A DNA stretch of 64,000 bases, from assembly GCA_965230215.1 (NCBI GenBank), contig CBDDKN010000001.1, positions 1,612,001 through 1,676,000 of the forward strand. The letters run 5' to 3'. The translations under genes and the position numbers were made by a program. The stretch is from RFSX01 sp965230215 (GTDB lineage: Bacteria; Bacteroidota; Bacteroidia; Chitinophagales; Saprospiraceae). The notes beneath the pieces were generated by a model, which was not told the DNA's origin, made no database searches, and was given only the letters and a program-made list of their open reading frames with translations. Shown here one piece after another: positions 61,913-64,000 of this stretch; position 1 is the stretch's first letter; the number at the start of each line of letters is the position of its first letter.

Positions 61913-62722
61913 CTATCTGAACTTGGGCTTGGTTTTATTCATATAAGCCTGCATGGCTTCGCCAAGATCTTCTGACAGAAGGAATGCAGCATTCCAATTG
62001 GCCACATAATCAAGACTGTCGTTTAGACCGTGGTCACGCCGGTATTGTAACATCCTCTTGATTCCTCTGATGACAAGTGGCGATTTTTCAGCTATCAAGC
62101 TGGCCTGTGCATTCGCAATCTCCATCAATTCTTCATGCGAACCAGCGAGCTTATTAACCATTCCTATGGCGATGGCTTCCTCTGCATTAAAATTTCTAGC
62201 GGTATAGGCCAAGTCAGCAAGTCTTGCATACGGAATATTATATGGAAGTCTTTGAAGTACACCTATATCAGGCACTATACCCAAATCGGTTTCCTTAATT
62301 GAGAAGACACTATCACTACTGCAGTAAACAAAATCGCAAGCCGAGGTGATGCTTAATCCCCCACCTATACATGCCCCATGAACCGCAGCAATTACAGGAA
62401 CAGGACAAGCCTCTATCCGGGAAATACAGACCTGAATTTTTTCAATAAAACCCTTGATTTGCTCTCTCTTTCTGGCTTCACAATCACCCGTCCACTTTTG
62501 CGGAATGCCCATCAGCGTCATCAAGTCCATACCTGCGCAAAAGTGCTTGCCTTCTCCCCTTAGAATTACTGCCCGGATGTCATCAATAGCGATGGAACCA
62601 AAAATATCCCCCAATTCTGACCAGGCTACTTCGTTTAAAGCATTGGATTTGTCAGGTCTGTTTATACTGACAATAGCTACATGATCATCAGTTTCTACTT
62701 TGAAAAATTTATAAGTCTGCAT
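61913..62722 (-). CDS. Crotonase-family dienoyl-CoA isomerase (ECH1-like)
   Basis: The 269-residue crotonase has the oxyanion-hole segments HFCAGMDLMTLMG and HGACIGGGLSITSACD. The segment FSIKETDLGIVPDIGVLQRLP carries the acidic pair (Glu and Asp) of delta3,5-delta2,4-dienoyl-CoA isomerases of the ECH1 type, rather than the pair of a simple hydratase. It would help degrade unsaturated fatty acids. It is divergent from the mutase gene across 100 bases and may share a regulatory region with it. Confidence 0.82.
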   Translation of the reverse strand: MQTYKFFKVETDDHVAIVSINRPDKSNALNEVAWSELGDIFGSIAIDDIRAVILRGEGKHFCAGMDLMTLMGIPQKWTGDCEARKREQIKGFIEKIQVCISRIEACPVPVIAAVHGACIGGGLSITSACDFVYCSSDSVFSIKETDLGIVPDIGVLQRLPYNIPYARLADLAYTARNFNAEEAIAIGMVNKLAGSHEELMEIANAQASLIAEKSPLVIRGIKRMLQYRRDHGLNDSLDYVANWNAAFLLSEDLGEAMQAYMNKTKPKFR

Positions 62723-62822
62723 ATTGTGCTGTTGCTTAGGAATAAAAGCTATTACTGCCTTGAAATGTTATTGGTAAATTTATACTTTATTTCTCCAGTA
62801 CCGAACTGATAATAGACTATTG

Positions 62823-64000
62823 ATGAAAGTTTCATTTGAAGAATTTAGAAAACAGAGCAAAGAAGAATGGATCGAAAAGGTCATAAAAGACCTTAAAGGT
62901 CGTGACATATCCGAACTGGATTGGAAGCTGGACTCTAATAATCAGTTTTCACCATTTTTCAGCACTGAAGACCAGACCTCAGTAAATGCCACAAGCTGCT
63001 ACGATAACGATTGGAAAATGGAGGAGTATATTCTGGTCGATGATATTTCGGATGCAAATGCTCAGGCTTTAGAAGCTCTGAATCAAGGTATGGATAGCTT
63101 ATACTTTGATTTCTCTGGTGCATTCAATGAATATGATTTTACCGCACTGTTTGATAAGATTCATCTTGGCTTCATAAGTCTGCGTCTTGGTACACATGGG
63201 GATATAACTGCACTCGCAGATCTCGCACACGATTACTTTAGCGCCTTACCAAATAGTAATGATTTAAATTGGGCCATATGTCTAAAACATCATCAACAGC
63301 TGGGCATCCAATCGAAAAAGACGAAAGTAAGACTAGAGCAAAAAGTGCTCGATACAAGTGATATTAATAAGACACTTCAAGTTCTGGGAATGTCTATAGA
63401 ACAGCGAAATGCTGATTCCAATCTTGAAATTATTGAACTATCAGGATCCTTTGGAGAAGATTATATTGCAAACATTGCTTTGCTTAGAGCGATCAGGTCC
63501 AAGTTCAAGAGCATTAAGCCGGTGGCCTATTGTGACAGTTCAGAATATAGGGATGAAAATACCAACAAAATAAAAATATCAATCCAGGCATTGGCATTTG
63601 CCACTGGCGGTGCGGAAACCATAAACCTGTCACCTTCAGACATCAATTCTGGATCTCCCTCGACCAAAAGGAATCGCCGAATTTCAAGGAACGTGCATCA
63701 TATCTTGAAGATGGAAAGTTTCATGCATCGGGTAGCTGATCCAGCAGCAGGCACTTATCTTTTCGAAAAAATAGGTGAACGCTTTCCCACAGAATCCAAT
63801 GGCAAGACCAATGAACAAAATGTTCCTATTGGAAAAACATGGGATACTGCAGAAGGCATTCCCATATATCAATGCTATGATCAATCACATATAAAAGACG
63901 CTCAACACCTAGGTTTCAAATCTGGCTTTCCCCCATACCTCCGGGGGCCTTACAGCTCAATGTATAGCGGTCGGCCTTGGACGATAAGGCAATATGCGGG
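62823..64000 (+). CDS. Methylmalonyl-CoA mutase with small- and large-subunit regions fused in frame (3' truncated by window)
   Basis: The frame from the ATG at 62823 (MKVSFEEFRKQSKEEW) is open for 392 codons to the window edge. Residues 1-330 are a MutA-like TIM-barrel domain (FATGGAETINL, SRNVHHILKMESFMHRVADPAAGTY). After a short linker, from about residue 339, it continues as the start of MutB: KTWDTAEGIPIY, GFPPYLRGPYSSMYSGRPWTIRQYAG split around residue 384. The Arg of RPWTIRQYA and the preceding Tyr belong to the CoA/substrate site of methylmalonyl-CoA mutase. I checked all lines: no stop codon separates the two parts. The B12 domain, if present, lies beyond the window. Confidence 0.85.
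   Translation, partial: MKVSFEEFRKQSKEEWIEKVIKDLKGRDISELDWKLDSNNQFSPFFSTEDQTSVNATSCYDNDWKMEEYILVDDISDANAQALEALNQGMDSLYFDFSGAFNEYDFTALFDKIHLGFISLRLGTHGDITALADLAHDYFSALPNSNDLNWAICLKHHQQLGIQSKKTKVRLEQKVLDTSDINKTLQVLGMSIEQRNADSNLEIIELSGSFGEDYIANIALLRAIRSKFKSIKPVAYCDSSEYRDENTNKIKISIQALAFATGGAETINLSPSDINSGSPSTKRNRRISRNVHHILKMESFMHRVADPAAGTYLFEKIGERFPTESNGKTNEQNVPIGKTWDTAEGIPIYQCYDQSHIKDAQHLGFKSGFPPYLRGPYSSMYSGRPWTIRQYA

Overview
The window looks like a chromosomal segment of a Bacteroidota bacterium. The signs are a secreted protein with a type IX secretion C-terminal sorting domain (276-1883), several lipoproteins with short SCG/ACN-type lipoboxes, an OmpA/thrombospondin-type-3 outer membrane protein, a MbnP-like lipoprotein, a CarboxypepD_reg-like protein, and promoter-like TTG-N20-TAnnTTTG sequences. 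The family-level lineage cannot be fixed from sequence reading alone. There is no prophage, insertion sequence, CRISPR array or rRNA gene, and no complete tRNA gene. Gene packing is dense, and several convergent gene pairs overlap at their 3' ends.

Layout. 1-267 is the C-terminal end of a TetR-type regulator. 2047-11397 is a nine-gene phenylacetate operon, paaE-A-B-C-D-G-H-J-Z, preceded by a promoter embedded in two palindromes. 11399-14607 holds an FMO-type monooxygenase, a TetR regulator, an ECF sigma factor and an unknown gene. 14760-18355 holds a YgiQ radical SAM protein and an OmpA-like protein. 18766-25626 is a six-gene minus-strand operon: a frameshifted class-I/II aminotransferase, a TPP-dependent decarboxylase-like enzyme, an unknown 363-residue protein, a metallophosphoesterase, a P-loop ATPase and a succinate-semialdehyde-type dehydrogenase. 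25901-31004 holds a MbnP-like lipoprotein, an HD protein, and an adjacent cNMP-binding protein and MFS-like/HEAT protein. 31005-32489 is a phenylacetaldehyde-type dehydrogenase. 32998-39892 is a homoprotocatechuate (hpa) meta-cleavage cluster: hpaE, hpaD, a large methyltransferase and an aldo/keto reductase on the minus strand, divergent from hpaH-hpaI.

39896-42252 holds three exported proteins of unknown or poorly defined function. 42412-46780 holds the fused B12 mutase IcmF and a BtuF-like metal-chelate receptor. 46829-52071 is a 5-oxoprolinase operon (DUF2891, NRAMP-like transporter, pxpA-B-C). 52354-53060 is a gene-free cluster of four GC-rich palindromic repeat copies with two tRNA 5'-half fragments. 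53234-55995 encodes an exported sulfurtransferase, a molybdenum sulfite dehydrogenase and its monohaem cytochrome c. 55984-58243 holds an exported superoxide dismutase, an acyl-CoA thioesterase and a cytochrome c lipoprotein. 58397-61911 is a biotin-dependent acyl-CoA (propionyl-CoA) carboxylase, followed by a dienoyl-CoA isomerase-like gene and, running off the end, a gene in which a methylmalonyl-CoA mutase small-subunit domain is fused in frame to the start of the large subunit.

How the parts fit (inference). Aminotransferase, TPP decarboxylase and aldehyde dehydrogenase would turn phenylalanine or tyrosine into phenylacetate or hydroxyphenylacetate. The paa and hpa routes would then break the rings to acetyl-CoA, succinyl-CoA, pyruvate and succinate semialdehyde, and the GabD-like enzyme would oxidise the last of these. 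The carboxylase and two B12 mutases handle propionyl-CoA and branched or linear C4 acyl-CoAs, and the pxp and sulfite genes handle 5-oxoproline and sulfur from other amino acids. The window therefore reads as an amino-acid and aromatic catabolism region. paaK, paaI, hpaBC, hpaG and hpaF are not in the window.
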